Part shown: positions 6,514-15,369 of the stretch, piece by piece
Numbering within the stretch: position 1 is the stretch's first letter
Layout: each line of letters begins with the position of its first letter
DNA from: Bacillota bacterium
GTDB taxonomy: Bacteria > Bacillota > UBA4882 > UBA8346
Reading direction: 5' to 3'
DNA length: 27,915 nt
NCBI GenBank assembly: GCA_023435225.1
Contig: JAEYRX010000074.1
Coordinates: 1 to 27,915, forward strand
The notes under the pieces: model-generated
Seen by the model: only the letters and a program-made list of their open reading frames with translations
What the model was told of the DNA's origin: nothing
The model's database searches: none
Translations under genes and position numbers: made by a program

Positions 6514-9500
6514 CTAGCTATTAGAGTTGCAAAACCTCCAATAATTACAATCACTACAATTATCTCCTGGCGGATAAGCGCTGAAATCGGACTCTTCCGA
6601 TATAATCCGGGCCATATCCGCTATTTCACTTTTTATCCGGTTGATTTGAGTATTGTCTAATGGGACGTCAACCACCCGGTTGGGGTAGAGAAAGTACAAC
6701 GACGCTTTTTCCGGTAAACGCCCCCAAAGCATTTCCACGGCTAACCCGTAGATCTGTAACTGCCAAAAGTATCCGGTTGCGACCCTGTCAGCCTCCGTAG
6801 CACTGATTCGATGGGTCTTGTAATCAACCAGAACTAATTCGCCGGATTTTTTTTGCAATAACCGGTCGAAACGGCCTTCCACCCTGATATGCGGCCTAAG
6901 TTTGAACATAAACGGCACTTCATCCCAGAGTTCCCCGGTCTCCCCATTAAACTCACTTTGTTGAAAGTTTTGCAACATTCTGATTAGATCGGCTTTTATT
7001 TGCTCCGCTTTTTCTGCCGGCAGTTCCCGGAAGGATTCCTGCCACAGATTCTCCGGCCATTCCGGAGGAACTTGACGCAGCGCTTGGTGGATAAAGTTAC
7101 CGATCCGGGAACCAAGATTATCCGAGCTTCCACCGGAATGTAATGAATCCCCAAGTAAAATCCCTTTTACCCCGGCCCGGTATTCCCAAAAATAACGGCG
7201 GCCGCATTTTTTATAGGCTAGTAACTCGGATACTTTAAATGTTTTCGTAATCTCAGCCACCCCGGTATTGGCGGCGGCAATCTCTTGGACACCCGAATTA
7301 TCGATAGTCTGCATGAATTTTCCAGCCTGGATCTCCGGGATCATTTCTTCCAATATATTCTTATTTGATACGGAGGCTTCAGCCGGTGGGACGTCCCGGC
7401 ATATAGTAATCTTGGTTCCATGAAAATCAATCTCGGAGCCGGCATTTTCCAACGGCAAGATTAGCTCAAACCATTTCATCCAGTTATTGGCCGCTTCCAA
7501 GGTTTTCCCCCTGGATTTGCTGCATCCTGAGCCTACCAGAATCAATTGTTCTTTAGCCCGGGTTAAAGCCACATATAAAACCCGTTTTAACTCCGATAAC
7601 TCTTCCCTTTTATCCAGTTCTTTTATACTTTTCCATACCGATGAACCGGCGGTCTCATTCTCACCATATTTGATGGTCAAGCCAAGGCCGGTGGTTTTAT
7701 GAAAAGCCACCCTTCCCTGACTGCTGTTGCTAAAAGATCGGTCCAACTCCGGGATGATCACTACCGGAAATTCCAGACCTTTGGACCGGTGAATCGTCAT
7801 CAGCCGGACCGCATTGCCGGTTTCCGCCTCAGTCTGGGCTTCTCCTTCAAGCACTTCAACTTCTTCCAGTTTCTCAATAAACTCTAAAAAACGGTTTAGA
7901 TCATGAAAACCTTTCTCAATAAACTCATCAGCCTTCTGCAACAGCTTTTCCAAGTTAGCCAGGCGTTGACCGGCATTAGGCAGCGTCCACAAAATCTCCC
8001 GGTAATTAGTCCGCTCCAAAGCAGTCCTGATAATTTCCGAAATATTAAGGCATTCCCGGTTTTTCTGTAAATAACCGATTAAGATACGAAATTCCATAAT
8101 CCGCTCTTGTTCCGGTTCGGATATATGTTGGGAATAAGATTCGCATTGATAAAACCTTTCAATCAAATCCTTACCTTCACTTAACCAGAAGAGACTTTCA
8201 TCGGATAACCCGACATAAGGCGATTTAAGTAGCCCCAATAAAGCTACTCCGTTATAACTCTGTTGCACCAGCTTCAACAAATTTAATTGATCGGCGATCT
8301 CCGTCCGGTCGTAAAATCCTCTCCCGTTAGCCGAGTAATATGGAATATCAAGGCTTTGTAGAGCTTGTTGATATAAATGTATCGAAGTACCGGCCCGGAA
8401 TAAAAGGACGATCTCCCCATATTCTCTCCCGGATTCCCGTACCAATTGCTTTATCCGCCTGGCGACCATCAGCGGTTCCCCACTGCGGTCATGGCTCCCG
8501 GTAAAAATTAACTCGATTCCGGAATTCTCTCCTTCACGGACGGCTTCCAACGGCTCATAGTTAAATATTTCTCCGGTAAATAACCGGGCAAAAAATTCAT
8601 TCATAAACTTAATCAACAGTTGGTCCGTCCGGTAATTCCGGATAAGCGGGATAATCCTCCCCTGTCCCTCCCGGAGCCGCTCAGCTAAACCCGCGATCAG
8701 ATCAGCCTCTGATCCCCGGAAACGGTAAATAGACTGCTTTATATCGCCAACCGCCATTAACCGGCCGTCTGTATGATCACTACCGGTTAATAAATCTACA
8801 ATCTCCATTTGGAGACTATTGGTATCCTGAAACTCATCCACCAGCAGATATTTTATATCTTTCCTAAGTTCGGCGGTTAAGCCGGGATTGCTCTTTAACA
8901 GATCCCTAACCAATATTAACTGATCGCTAAAATCAAGCGCTCCCTGTTCTTTCTTTAACGACTGGTAACTTTGATCAATCCGAATTAATAAATCACCGAA
9001 AATACTCAGCTTGATTAGCGTCTCTCTATCAATAACCAGTTGCATCAACTTATCGGCAAGATCATGGATTTCCACAATCCGATCTTTAATTAGGGCCGGC
9101 ACATTCTTGGGCAGGGTTTTCTTGAGGGCAACCAATGTAGTTAAGAAATCATCAATAGATGTTAAATTCTCCAGCGAGCTCCGGTACCCGGCCCATTTTT
9201 CCCTAAGGTCGGCTACGATTTCGGCTGCATGGTCCGACAAACTGGTAGTAGAACAGAACTCTTGGAATTCTTCAACTTCTGAAATAAGCTGTGAAGGATT
9301 AGCAGAGTTGTGGTTGATGAAATCTTCAAGTATTTCCGTACTCTTTTTAAAGACCTCATCAAAAGTTGCTCCGGTTTCCCGGATTTTTTGGTAGAGTCCG
9401 GCCAAATAATTCAAGCAGGAATCCCAGCCAAATTCGAGCAAAATAGCGGTCAACACTTTTTCTTCCTCAGCCGAACGTTCTTGAAAATACTCCAATATTA

Positions 9501-9930
9501 CGGTTTCAATTGTTTGACTCAGGTATATCCGTACTTCACCCTCATTTAAAATTCCGTTTACCGGAGGAATACCGGCTTCCAAGGGGCGCTCCCGCAATAA
9601 ACCCAAACAAAAGCTATGGAAGGTACTGATCCGGGCGCTTTCCGACTTTAATAATTGGATTTTCCAAAATTCGGCTTCTGTTTGAGCTGTAGCCTCTTCA
9701 ATATGACTCCGGATTGCTTGTTGGACCCGATCGCGCATCTCCGCCGCGGCTTTTTTGGTAAAAGTTATGGCAACAACATCTCCGACTTCGGCTCTACGTT
9801 CTTCCAGTAAACGGAGAAATTTATTCGTTAAGACACTGGTCTTCCCAGTGCCGGCCCCGGCAGTAACCAGAAGGTTGGCGTCAAACTCGGCTACCGCTTT
9901 AGCTTGCTGTTGATTCGGAGGATATTTCAT
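6514..9930 (-). CDS. addA: ATP-dependent helicase/nuclease subunit A (AddA)
   Basis: AddA is the UvrD-like motor and one nuclease of AddAB, which resects double-strand breaks for RecA-dependent repair (the Bacillota counterpart of RecBCD). The 1,138 residues carry Walker A AGAGTGKT (Lys30), helicase motif Ia TFTKKAAAEMRDRV, Walker B DEFQDTN (about 363-370), VGDIKQSIYRFRG, the late motifs TIHRSKGLEFPVV and VALTRAKEQL, and a C-terminal PD-(D/E)XK nuclease with VEGRFDRL and VDYKTH (about 1038). Unusually, the nuclease is bracketed by cysteines, one in KKCGRRYFW (about 909) and a terminal C-x2-C-x5-C (about 1128-1137), the layout of a 4Fe-4S nuclease clasp, normally described for AddB. The start overlaps addB by 32 nt, and GGGAGG lies 12 nt upstream. 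Assignment is firm. Confidence 0.95.
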   Translation of the reverse strand: MKYPPNQQQAKAVAEFDANLLVTAGAGTGKTSVLTNKFLRLLEERRAEVGDVVAITFTKKAAAEMRDRVQQAIRSHIEEATAQTEAEFWKIQLLKSESARISTFHSFCLGLLRERPLEAGIPPVNGILNEGEVRIYLSQTIETVILEYFQERSAEEEKVLTAILLEFGWDSCLNYLAGLYQKIRETGATFDEVFKKSTEILEDFINHNSANPSQLISEVEEFQEFCSTTSLSDHAAEIVADLREKWAGYRSSLENLTSIDDFLTTLVALKKTLPKNVPALIKDRIVEIHDLADKLMQLVIDRETLIKLSIFGDLLIRIDQSYQSLKKEQGALDFSDQLILVRDLLKSNPGLTAELRKDIKYLLVDEFQDTNSLQMEIVDLLTGSDHTDGRLMAVGDIKQSIYRFRGSEADLIAGLAERLREGQGRIIPLIRNYRTDQLLIKFMNEFFARLFTGEIFNYEPLEAVREGENSGIELIFTGSHDRSGEPLMVARRIKQLVRESGREYGEIVLLFRAGTSIHLYQQALQSLDIPYYSANGRGFYDRTEIADQLNLLKLVQQSYNGVALLGLLKSPYVGLSDESLFWLSEGKDLIERFYQCESYSQHISEPEQERIMEFRILIGYLQKNRECLNISEIIRTALERTNYREILWTLPNAGQRLANLEKLLQKADEFIEKGFHDLNRFLEFIEKLEEVEVLEGEAQTEAETGNAVRLMTIHRSKGLEFPVVIIPELDRSFSNSSQGRVAFHKTTGLGLTIKYGENETAGSSVWKSIKELDKREELSELKRVLYVALTRAKEQLILVGSGCSKSRGKTLEAANNWMKWFELILPLENAGSEIDFHGTKITICRDVPPAEASVSNKNILEEMIPEIQAGKFMQTIDNSGVQEIAAANTGVAEITKTFKVSELLAYKKCGRRYFWEYRAGVKGILLGDSLHSGGSSDNLGSRIGNFIHQALRQVPPEWPENLWQESFRELPAEKAEQIKADLIRMLQNFQQSEFNGETGELWDEVPFMFKLRPHIRVEGRFDRLLQKKSGELVLVDYKTHRISATEADRVATGYFWQLQIYGLAVEMLWGRLPEKASLYFLYPNRVVDVPLDNTQINRIKSEIADMARIISEESDFSAYPPGDNCSDCNYWRFCNSNS

Positions 9931-12900
9931 CCGGCGCTGTAACCTCCCGTTCCATCAGTCTGCAACAGAACTTATATTCACAAAAAGGCGGACATTCTTC
10001 AGCGGTCTGATCAAACTCTCCATTCCGGATCGCTTGGACAATCTCCGCCAAATAAATTTTTACTCCTTCCGTCCACGCTTGCCATTCAGCCTGACTTAAG
10101 AGTGATTTCCCGGTTAAGGCATAACCGATCTTCTCCTGATGCCAAACCCCGCCCCGGCTGCGGGACGGCTCTTTTAACCCTAGATAACTGCCTCCCGTAG
10201 CCTTCCCGGTACCGAACTGTAACTCTTCCAAGGCCAATATATATACCGGTATTTGAAAAGATTTCAGTTGTAATAAATCTTTGCTAACGGGTCCCCGGCC
10301 GGATTTATAGTCATAAACGATAAAATTACCGTCCGCATCAAGATCGATCCGGTCAACTTTACCCCAGATACGAAACTTTACCCCGTTGGCCTCTATTTGA
10401 TAAGGAACCGGCAATGAAGCCGGATCAAAGTCCCCGCGCACCAAGCCGAAGCCAAACTCCAGATAAGCAATTTTAAACTGTTCGCCTGATTGTTCCGCCC
10501 AAAGGTACTCCGAGTTCAACCACTGTTCGAGGGTCTTCCGGACCTGCTCTTCCTGCATGGTCAAAACCAGCCGGATGAGATCATTGGCGGCATTCTCCCG
10601 CCACTCCCGGTAATAGTCTTCAAAGCATTCGGTTAGTAGCCGCCGCTCGGTTTGGTTATTTTTCCGGGAGATAACTTCACCCCGGTGATTGTCGCAAAAG
10701 TCATGCAATACCTGATGATAGAGGTTGCCTAGCTCCAGGTTGTCCGGCAACAGCTCTGATTTTGCCAGGGGATTGACCTTTAGGATATGCTTAAAAAAGA
10801 ACCGGTAGGGGCAAGTATGGAAATCTTCCAGAGCCGTAATTCCGAAAATATAATCAGGTCCGAAGAGTTTATGTAACAATTTCATAGAGTCGGGATTTTT
10901 AAAGATAGGAGTATCCTGCCTGTTACGCCACTGCCAAGCCTGTAAAACCAGTTTCCGGTATAACGGCAGTTTCATTAGTTCCCGGCAAAAGAGCAGATCC
11001 TCCGGTGGGACTTCGGTGTCATCGGCAACTAAATATGAGGCCAACCTGCTTTTCGCTTCAACCTGGGCATAACACCGGCTAAAACTTGCCGGAGGTTCGG
11101 GGGCTAACTGGTAGCGCTTAGCCCGGCTGAAGATTTCCGGGATATACTGGTGGATTTCATCCAAGTACTTTGAATGGTTTAAAGGTTGTCCATTATCATC
11201 CTGAGTTTGACAAACCAAATATAAACGGTCTCCGGCAGCCTGTAAGGACCAATAAAAGGCCATGCTCTCCTGGACTTGATACTGTTCGCCGGTTTCCATT
11301 TCGATCCCGGCTTCTTTTAACTCACGACGCGCCACTAATGAAAGTTTCCAATCATGAATATAGTTTCTGGGGAAAACCCCTTGCTCCAAACCGGTGATAA
11401 AAACCACCTTAGCCCGGAGCCCTCTCGCTTCCCGGGGAACAATTATACGGATACCATATTGGCTGGAAACGGGATTAGTTACTTCCAACGGGAGTATATA
11501 TTCGCCAAAAAACACTTGGAAATCTTTAATACCAATAATCTGATTCAGTCCCGGCGCCTCAACCAGATAATTAATAATCTCAGTAATAGTTTCGATAACA
11601 ATTTTAGCCGCTGCTAATTCTCCCATCCATTGATCCGGATAGAAATTGCATCTTTTAGCGCCAGGGTTAATCTTGGTTAAGTTTTCCCGGAACCAGTTTT
11701 GAGTGAGTTTCAAATAATCATGTAAACCGGCTTCCTCCGGAATTCGTGAGAGCAGCTCCAGACAGCGGAAGAATGGTTCCAGATTAAATCCTTGCTCTTG
11801 AAGATACTGCCGGAAGCCTTTCTTCTCCACCAGAGCCAGCCAACGTTCCCTCCCGGACAAGGCTCCATATCTCCGGCTAAGCTCTAATATTAGCCGGTCC
11901 CCTTCGGCCGCCGATATGCCGCTATAATGTTGCCGGATAATCATTTCCATCTCCGGCCAAAGCCAGTTGGCTTCAGAAACCGTTAACGCTTGATTAAAAA
12001 GCTTAACATTGGGAAATTCCCGTATTGATAATTGTTCATTTTTTAGCGGTAAGCGGTAATTGTTAAAAATGGGAACAGCAGCCTTCAAAAAAGCTTGAGG
12101 CTCCGGGGCAATGATTAAAAAATCATCCAACGAAAAAGTACTCTCCGGCCGGATTAAGCTTACTATTTCCCGGGCGATGGCTTCGGCTTGTCTGGTCCGG
12201 CCGGCTGTCTCCAGGAGTTGAACGGATTTATCCTCAACCTCAATTACGAATGGTTTCGGCTCCGAAGTCCCAAAAAAAGCTTGTAATTTATCTAAAGCGC
12301 TCTGTAGTTGCTGCCGGGAACTCTCGATATACTCAGCAACCGGAAAATGCCGGGCAATATATGATTGTAGTTCGGGCGCCGGAGAGGGATCGATAATAAT
12401 CTCAAAATCAAACCAAGTAGACATGATATCTAAAAATTTATTCTGTAACGGGGTTAAATCGGTAAAACCGTATAAAATAACTACAGACCGTTCCGGAAGT
12501 ACTCCCGACCGCTTTCCAACCTCTGTTAATTTAAACAGAATCAAATCATCTTCGTTATAACCCTTATGAGTTAATATCTCTTGGTATTTTTGATATAGTA
12601 AAGCCAACTGTTTTTCCTGATCAGTTTTTCCGGCAGCCCAACTTAAAAAGAAATCCGGACCGAGGCAACTTCTTTTCCATTCGGCAATCCCGGCTAAAAT
12701 GGCTCGCCGATAACCACCGGTAAACGGTACTTTACCCAAATATCCCATTCTACCTGCCGAATTTAACTCCTGGAAAGCCTCTTTAACCAGTAAATCCCTG
12801 ATCACAGCTGATGGGGTTTGCTGTATTATTCCAAGCTGTTGACAAACTTCCTGAATAAAACCTTGAAATAAAAGAAGCTTAATACCGCCTATGCCATAAA

Positions 12901-13063
12901 CTTCCGGGGCGTCAAGATAATCTTCCTGGACAGCGTTTAACAAACTCAAGGTAGGAAAAACAATTGTTAAAGAAAAGTCTTTCTCCCCCAAAGCCTGTTT
13001 TAACCGGTTTAAAATCAACTGATGGCTTTTTAACTCCCCATAAGCGGTAGTAACTTTAAACAA
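9899..13063 (-). CDS. addB: ATP-dependent helicase/nuclease subunit B (AddB)
   Basis: AddB pairs with AddA, contributing the second nuclease and the inactive helicase-fold scaffold that scans for Chi-like sites. The best start is TTG 13063, 8 nt after a GGAGG; the reading from TTG 13078 would place that Shine-Dalgarno inside the gene. From 13063 it has 1,054 residues, within AddB range (about 1,150 in B. subtilis). The N-terminus lacks the Walker A GxxxxGKT seen in B. subtilis AddB, so no ATP binding is expected there. The C-terminal nuclease shows WGKVDRIDLD and VYDYKSGRG. The Fe-S clasp uses a Cys in FHTCPYRFFF and the cluster CPPFCEYKFCC, with spacing slightly off the usual C-x2-C-x5-C. 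The 3' end overlaps addA, so the pair is an operon (addB first). Confidence 0.93.
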   Translation of the reverse strand: MFKVTTAYGELKSHQLILNRLKQALGEKDFSLTIVFPTLSLLNAVQEDYLDAPEVYGIGGIKLLLFQGFIQEVCQQLGIIQQTPSAVIRDLLVKEAFQELNSAGRMGYLGKVPFTGGYRRAILAGIAEWKRSCLGPDFFLSWAAGKTDQEKQLALLYQKYQEILTHKGYNEDDLILFKLTEVGKRSGVLPERSVVILYGFTDLTPLQNKFLDIMSTWFDFEIIIDPSPAPELQSYIARHFPVAEYIESSRQQLQSALDKLQAFFGTSEPKPFVIEVEDKSVQLLETAGRTRQAEAIAREIVSLIRPESTFSLDDFLIIAPEPQAFLKAAVPIFNNYRLPLKNEQLSIREFPNVKLFNQALTVSEANWLWPEMEMIIRQHYSGISAAEGDRLILELSRRYGALSGRERWLALVEKKGFRQYLQEQGFNLEPFFRCLELLSRIPEEAGLHDYLKLTQNWFRENLTKINPGAKRCNFYPDQWMGELAAAKIVIETITEIINYLVEAPGLNQIIGIKDFQVFFGEYILPLEVTNPVSSQYGIRIIVPREARGLRAKVVFITGLEQGVFPRNYIHDWKLSLVARRELKEAGIEMETGEQYQVQESMAFYWSLQAAGDRLYLVCQTQDDNGQPLNHSKYLDEIHQYIPEIFSRAKRYQLAPEPPASFSRCYAQVEAKSRLASYLVADDTEVPPEDLLFCRELMKLPLYRKLVLQAWQWRNRQDTPIFKNPDSMKLLHKLFGPDYIFGITALEDFHTCPYRFFFKHILKVNPLAKSELLPDNLELGNLYHQVLHDFCDNHRGEVISRKNNQTERRLLTECFEDYYREWRENAANDLIRLVLTMQEEQVRKTLEQWLNSEYLWAEQSGEQFKIAYLEFGFGLVRGDFDPASLPVPYQIEANGVKFRIWGKVDRIDLDADGNFIVYDYKSGRGPVSKDLLQLKSFQIPVYILALEELQFGTGKATGGSYLGLKEPSRSRGGVWHQEKIGYALTGKSLLSQAEWQAWTEGVKIYLAEIVQAIRNGEFDQTAEECPPFCEYKFCCRLMEREVTAPDEISSESTAS

Positions 13064-13080
13064 AATAAATACCTCCAATA

Positions 13081-13300
13081 TAAGTTGAAAAAAGTTTCGG
13101 ATTCACCATTCACATCTTTAGAGCCAGCTGTGAATGGGGCATCTGTTGAACTTTTTAAGTTGTTTACAAAGTTACAATATTTAAAATAAAAACTTTGTAA
13201 ATAACAAGCATCATTAAATAAAATACAGTATAAATCAAGGAATATGTTGCTCTGGAAAGCTGCATCCCATAATTTATTGCAACATATATAAAATGATTCG
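13081..13300. repeat. Cluster of three palindromes upstream of addB
   Basis: Three successive inverted repeats: CCATTCACA/TGTGAATGG (about 13106-13136, inside weaker outer arms); TTGTTTACAAAGTT with AACTTTGTAAATAACAA (about 13159-13207); and ATATGTTGC/GCAACATAT (about 13243-13290). The second resembles the hairpin at about 20150-20203 (TTGTTTACATCAAT / ATTGATGTAAACAAC). No coding sequence is seen. The first would lie in the addB leader just before its ribosome site. Confidence 0.55.
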
Positions 13301-13345
13301 TGTTCCCAACAGCAAATCCTTCCTTCGAAACTATCAATATATTAT

Positions 13346-13365
13346 TTAGGGAAGCGCTGATTAAT
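13346..13365 (+). repeat. Solo terminus of MITE family A
   Basis: TTAGGGAAGCGCTGATTAAT is identical over 20 bases to the right terminus of the element at 4717-4820. No partner terminus is found nearby, so this is a solo end or relic. Confidence 0.75.
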
Positions 13366-13386
13366 AGTAAATTAAAAGAAAAATTA

Positions 13387-13416
13387 TTGACCAAAACCTT
13401 TTTACTAATATATAAT
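13387..13416 (+). promoter_or_regulatory. Strong sigma-A-type promoter of a tiny transcription unit
   Basis: TTGACC (13387-13392) and a perfect TATAAT (13411-13416) are separated by 18 nt. Transcription would start near 13423, just before a full-strength ribosome site. Confidence 0.6.
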
Positions 13417-13441
13417 TACTTTAACGATGGAGGTGATGGCC

Positions 13442-13480
13442 GTGAAAGATGGCTACATACCTTGCGTTCCGGGTCTTTGA
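13442..13480 (+). CDS. Tiny ORF of 12 codons with excellent ribosome site
   Basis: GGAGGTGAT (13429-13437), matching the 16S 3' end over nine bases, is followed by GTG 13442 at ideal spacing. The peptide is MKDGYIPCVPGL, then TGA. In-frame ATG 13427 would give 17 residues (MEVMAVKDGYIPCVPGL) but overlaps the Shine-Dalgarno. A consensus-like promoter precedes it and a terminator follows within 20 nt, so the unit is a self-contained transcript of about 95 nt. The adjacent gene is on the opposite strand, so this is not an attenuator leader. It could encode a small peptide, be a small RNA whose ribosome site is coincidental, or be the truncated head of a transposase, since a mobile-element terminus lies 22 nt before the promoter. 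The short ORF itself proves little; the combined signals are the argument. Confidence 0.4.
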   Translation: MKDGYIPCVPGL

Positions 13481-13493
13481 CCCGATATAATAT

Positions 13494-13520
13494 AGGGACC
13501 TTTTGGTCCCTTTTAATTTT
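13494..13520 (+). terminator. Rho-independent terminator of the tiny unit
   Basis: AGGGACC, loop TTTT, GGTCCCT, then TTTAATTTT. It ends the small plus-strand transcript and overlaps the last codons of the convergent deacetylase gene. Confidence 0.75.
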
Positions 13521-14295
13521 GTTTTTTGATAACTTTCAACCGGTGTTTATCGGCTATTTTCAATAGAGTGGACACTGTTACAAATTGGTATCCGCGTTCC
13601 TTCAGCACCGGCAATAGAATCTCCAACGCCTTAACAGTATTAGAATGATCGCCGCCCCGGTCATGAAAGAGAACAATACTACCCGGTCTGATGGTTTTCA
13701 TTATTTGTAAAGCGATTTTTTCACCGGATATATTTGTCCAATCCCTGCTGTCTTGGCCCCAAGTCCAGATTACCACCCTATAATTAAATGATTTCGCTAC
13801 TCTAACGATTTTTTTATCATAATAACCACTGGTTGGCCGGAATAATCGCATTTTTACTCGAGTGATATCATATATGGCCTTATGAGCCAGAGCCAGATCT
13901 TTTTCCAACTCCATGCCGGAAAGACGGGTAACCTCATAATGATTGTAAGTATGATTACCAATTTCATGGCCTTCCCGGTATTCTCTTTTAATAATATCCG
14001 GATAAATTTGGGCCTGCTGACCGATTACAAAAAAACTCCCTTTGGCATTATATTTAGCTAACAAGTCTAATATTTTATGGGTAAAGGTGGGACTCGGGCC
14101 ATCATCAAAAGTAAAAGCTACCGCTTTTTCATCAATATTTGCTTCCCAAACAATATCACCTAGTCTTTCCCATTGTTCCCGGTCCTTGTAAACCGATTGT
14201 TGAGAATCTTTATAAACTCCGGTCAAAATAATCGTTATGACTGTTATTGAAAGTAATAGAGCAATAACCGGCCTATTAATAATAATGATTTTCAT
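13513..14295 (-). CDS. Membrane-anchored polysaccharide deacetylase (NodB/CE4, PdaA-like)
   Basis: CE4 enzymes remove N-acetyl groups from peptidoglycan or other N-acetylated glycans with a Asp-His-His metal site. All five motifs are visible: TFDDGPS (Asp64, Asp65), HEIGNHTYNH (His115, His119), RPTSGYYD (153-160, in place of the usual RxPY), WTWGQDSRDW (Asp182/Asp185) and VLFHDRG (His211). An N-terminal hydrophobic segment (about 9-27) is a signal-anchor, so the enzyme acts outside the membrane. The start shares the ATGA overlap (14292-14295) with the upstream CwlD-like amidase, so the two are co-translated. In B. subtilis CwlD and PdaA act in sequence to make muramic delta-lactam in spore cortex. 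That pairing makes a PdaA role likely; a general peptidoglycan deacetylase is the alternative. Confidence 0.88.
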   Translation of the reverse strand: MKIIIINRPVIALLLSITVITIILTGVYKDSQQSVYKDREQWERLGDIVWEANIDEKAVAFTFDDGPSPTFTHKILDLLAKYNAKGSFFVIGQQAQIYPDIIKREYREGHEIGNHTYNHYEVTRLSGMELEKDLALAHKAIYDITRVKMRLFRPTSGYYDKKIVRVAKSFNYRVVIWTWGQDSRDWTNISGEKIALQIMKTIRPGSIVLFHDRGGDHSNTVKALEILLPVLKERGYQFVTVSTLLKIADKHRLKVIKKQN

Positions 14296-15047
14296 AGTTT
14301 CATCTTTTCCAAATCAAATTGATTATTAAAAGCCGGAGGATCAGCCGGTAAATAGTTCCGGCAATAGCGTAGAATTCCTCTGGCAATTGCCATAGCTAAC
14401 TTCTCCAGATAATTCTGCTCCTGTAACAACATTGCTTCTTCCTGATTGGAAAGATAACCGGCTTCCACTAAAACCCCGTTTATTCCGGGTTGACTAAGAA
14501 TGAAATAGCGCCCGGGTGCAATTATTCTCGGTCTTTCCTGTACTTCATTCAATTCTTCCTGAATCAAACCGGCCAATTGCTTACTTAAGCCGGATCCGTA
14601 ATGATAAAAAACCATGGCTCCCCGCTTTTGGGAATTCCGGGACCAATCACAATGAATGCTGATTAAAAACAGGCATTTTTCGGCTTTGGCTCTTTGGATC
14701 CGGGTAGTTAAATCCCGGCGATGTCGGCCGTATTTCAAAATATTAAACGGAGCTAAAGCAATGTCGGTTTTCCGGGCAAGAACGACATTCAATCCGCTTT
14801 GTACCAGCTGTTCATTTAATAGTAAGGCCAGCCGGAGATTGATATTCTTTTCCAAATTACCCCGGCTGTCGCTGGTTCCACCATCTACTCCCCCATGTCC
14901 TGCGTCTACAAATATTTTAAGTTCTCTTATCCCACCCTCAATATCGCGGGTGTTGTAGAAAAAAAACACCCATAACAATAAAATGGCTAGAAATAAGGCT
15001 CCCAGCAATAAACATAGTCTTGAACGTGGTATAATTATTACCCGCAC
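14292..15047 (-). CDS. cwlD: N-acetylmuramoyl-L-alanine amidase, CwlD-like (Amidase_3)
   Basis: Amidase_3 enzymes cleave the bond between muramic acid and L-alanine using zinc. Visible residues are VDAGHGG (His51), NLEKNINL (Glu66), SIHCDW (His near 135) and catalytic Glu in VEAGYLSN (near 198). Residues 11-30 form a membrane signal-anchor. There is no SH3 or LysM binding domain, matching the compact CwlD spore amidase of about 240 residues. The GTG start at 15047 follows a GAGGTGG ribosome site. It overlaps the downstream deacetylase by 4 nt. CwlD strips peptides from spore cortex muramic acid, the substrate for PdaA. The gene name rests on size, anchor and neighbour; a vegetative amidase remains possible. 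Confidence 0.85.
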   Translation of the reverse strand: MRVIIIPRSRLCLLLGALFLAILLLWVFFFYNTRDIEGGIRELKIFVDAGHGGVDGGTSDSRGNLEKNINLRLALLLNEQLVQSGLNVVLARKTDIALAPFNILKYGRHRRDLTTRIQRAKAEKCLFLISIHCDWSRNSQKRGAMVFYHYGSGLSKQLAGLIQEELNEVQERPRIIAPGRYFILSQPGINGVLVEAGYLSNQEEAMLLQEQNYLEKLAMAIARGILRYCRNYLPADPPAFNNQFDLEKMKL

Positions 15048-15178
15048 AGGACCACCTCAACCGCTTCCAGTCGAATGTTTTGAGACAACCACTAAACCGG
15101 TTATCATCCCTAAAGTGTATTCACAGTTAACCTGATAGTATGATTTTTTTTACAATTTAGGCGGATTTTTTTACACAC

Positions 15179-15293
15179 GAGGGATTTTTATAATTCAGAA
15201 TTTTGACATTCATCTACAATATATTGATAGTCACATCCGGGTTATTCACTATATATTGCAGCTGAAATTAAATTAATGTAATTATGAAACTCC
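15179..15293. repeat. MITE-like element, family C, short copy
   Basis: Ends are GAGGGATTTTTATAATT (left) and AATTATGAAACTCCC (right), imperfect inverted repeats of one another. Internal blocks TTTGACATT, TACAATATATTG and TAGTCACATC are shared in the same order with 19894-20262, which is longer because of inserted palindromes. No coding sequence. Confidence 0.65.
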
Positions 15294-15303
15294 CTTACAC
15301 AAA

Positions 15304-15327
15304 AAAAGAAGGCGTTACCCTTCTTTT
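15304..15327. terminator. Bidirectional hairpin terminator
   Basis: AAAAGAAGG, loop CGTTAC, CCTTCTTTT. The stem is a perfect 9 bp with A-rich left and T-rich right flanks, so it can work on both strands. It lies downstream of the minus-strand zinc-ribbon gene ending at 15411. Confidence 0.65.
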
Positions 15328-15369
15328 AAGATCTCATCCTATTGTTATTTATAATTTATTCGGCCTACC

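Noticed and set aside
13164..13394. Minus-strand ORF of 76 codons
   Set aside because: It crosses palindromes and a mobile-element terminus and has low-complexity composition; no ribosome site.
13300..13566. Plus-strand ORF of 88 codons across the tiny unit
   Set aside because: It runs through the promoter and terminator and lacks a ribosome site; the 12-codon ORF fits the signals better.
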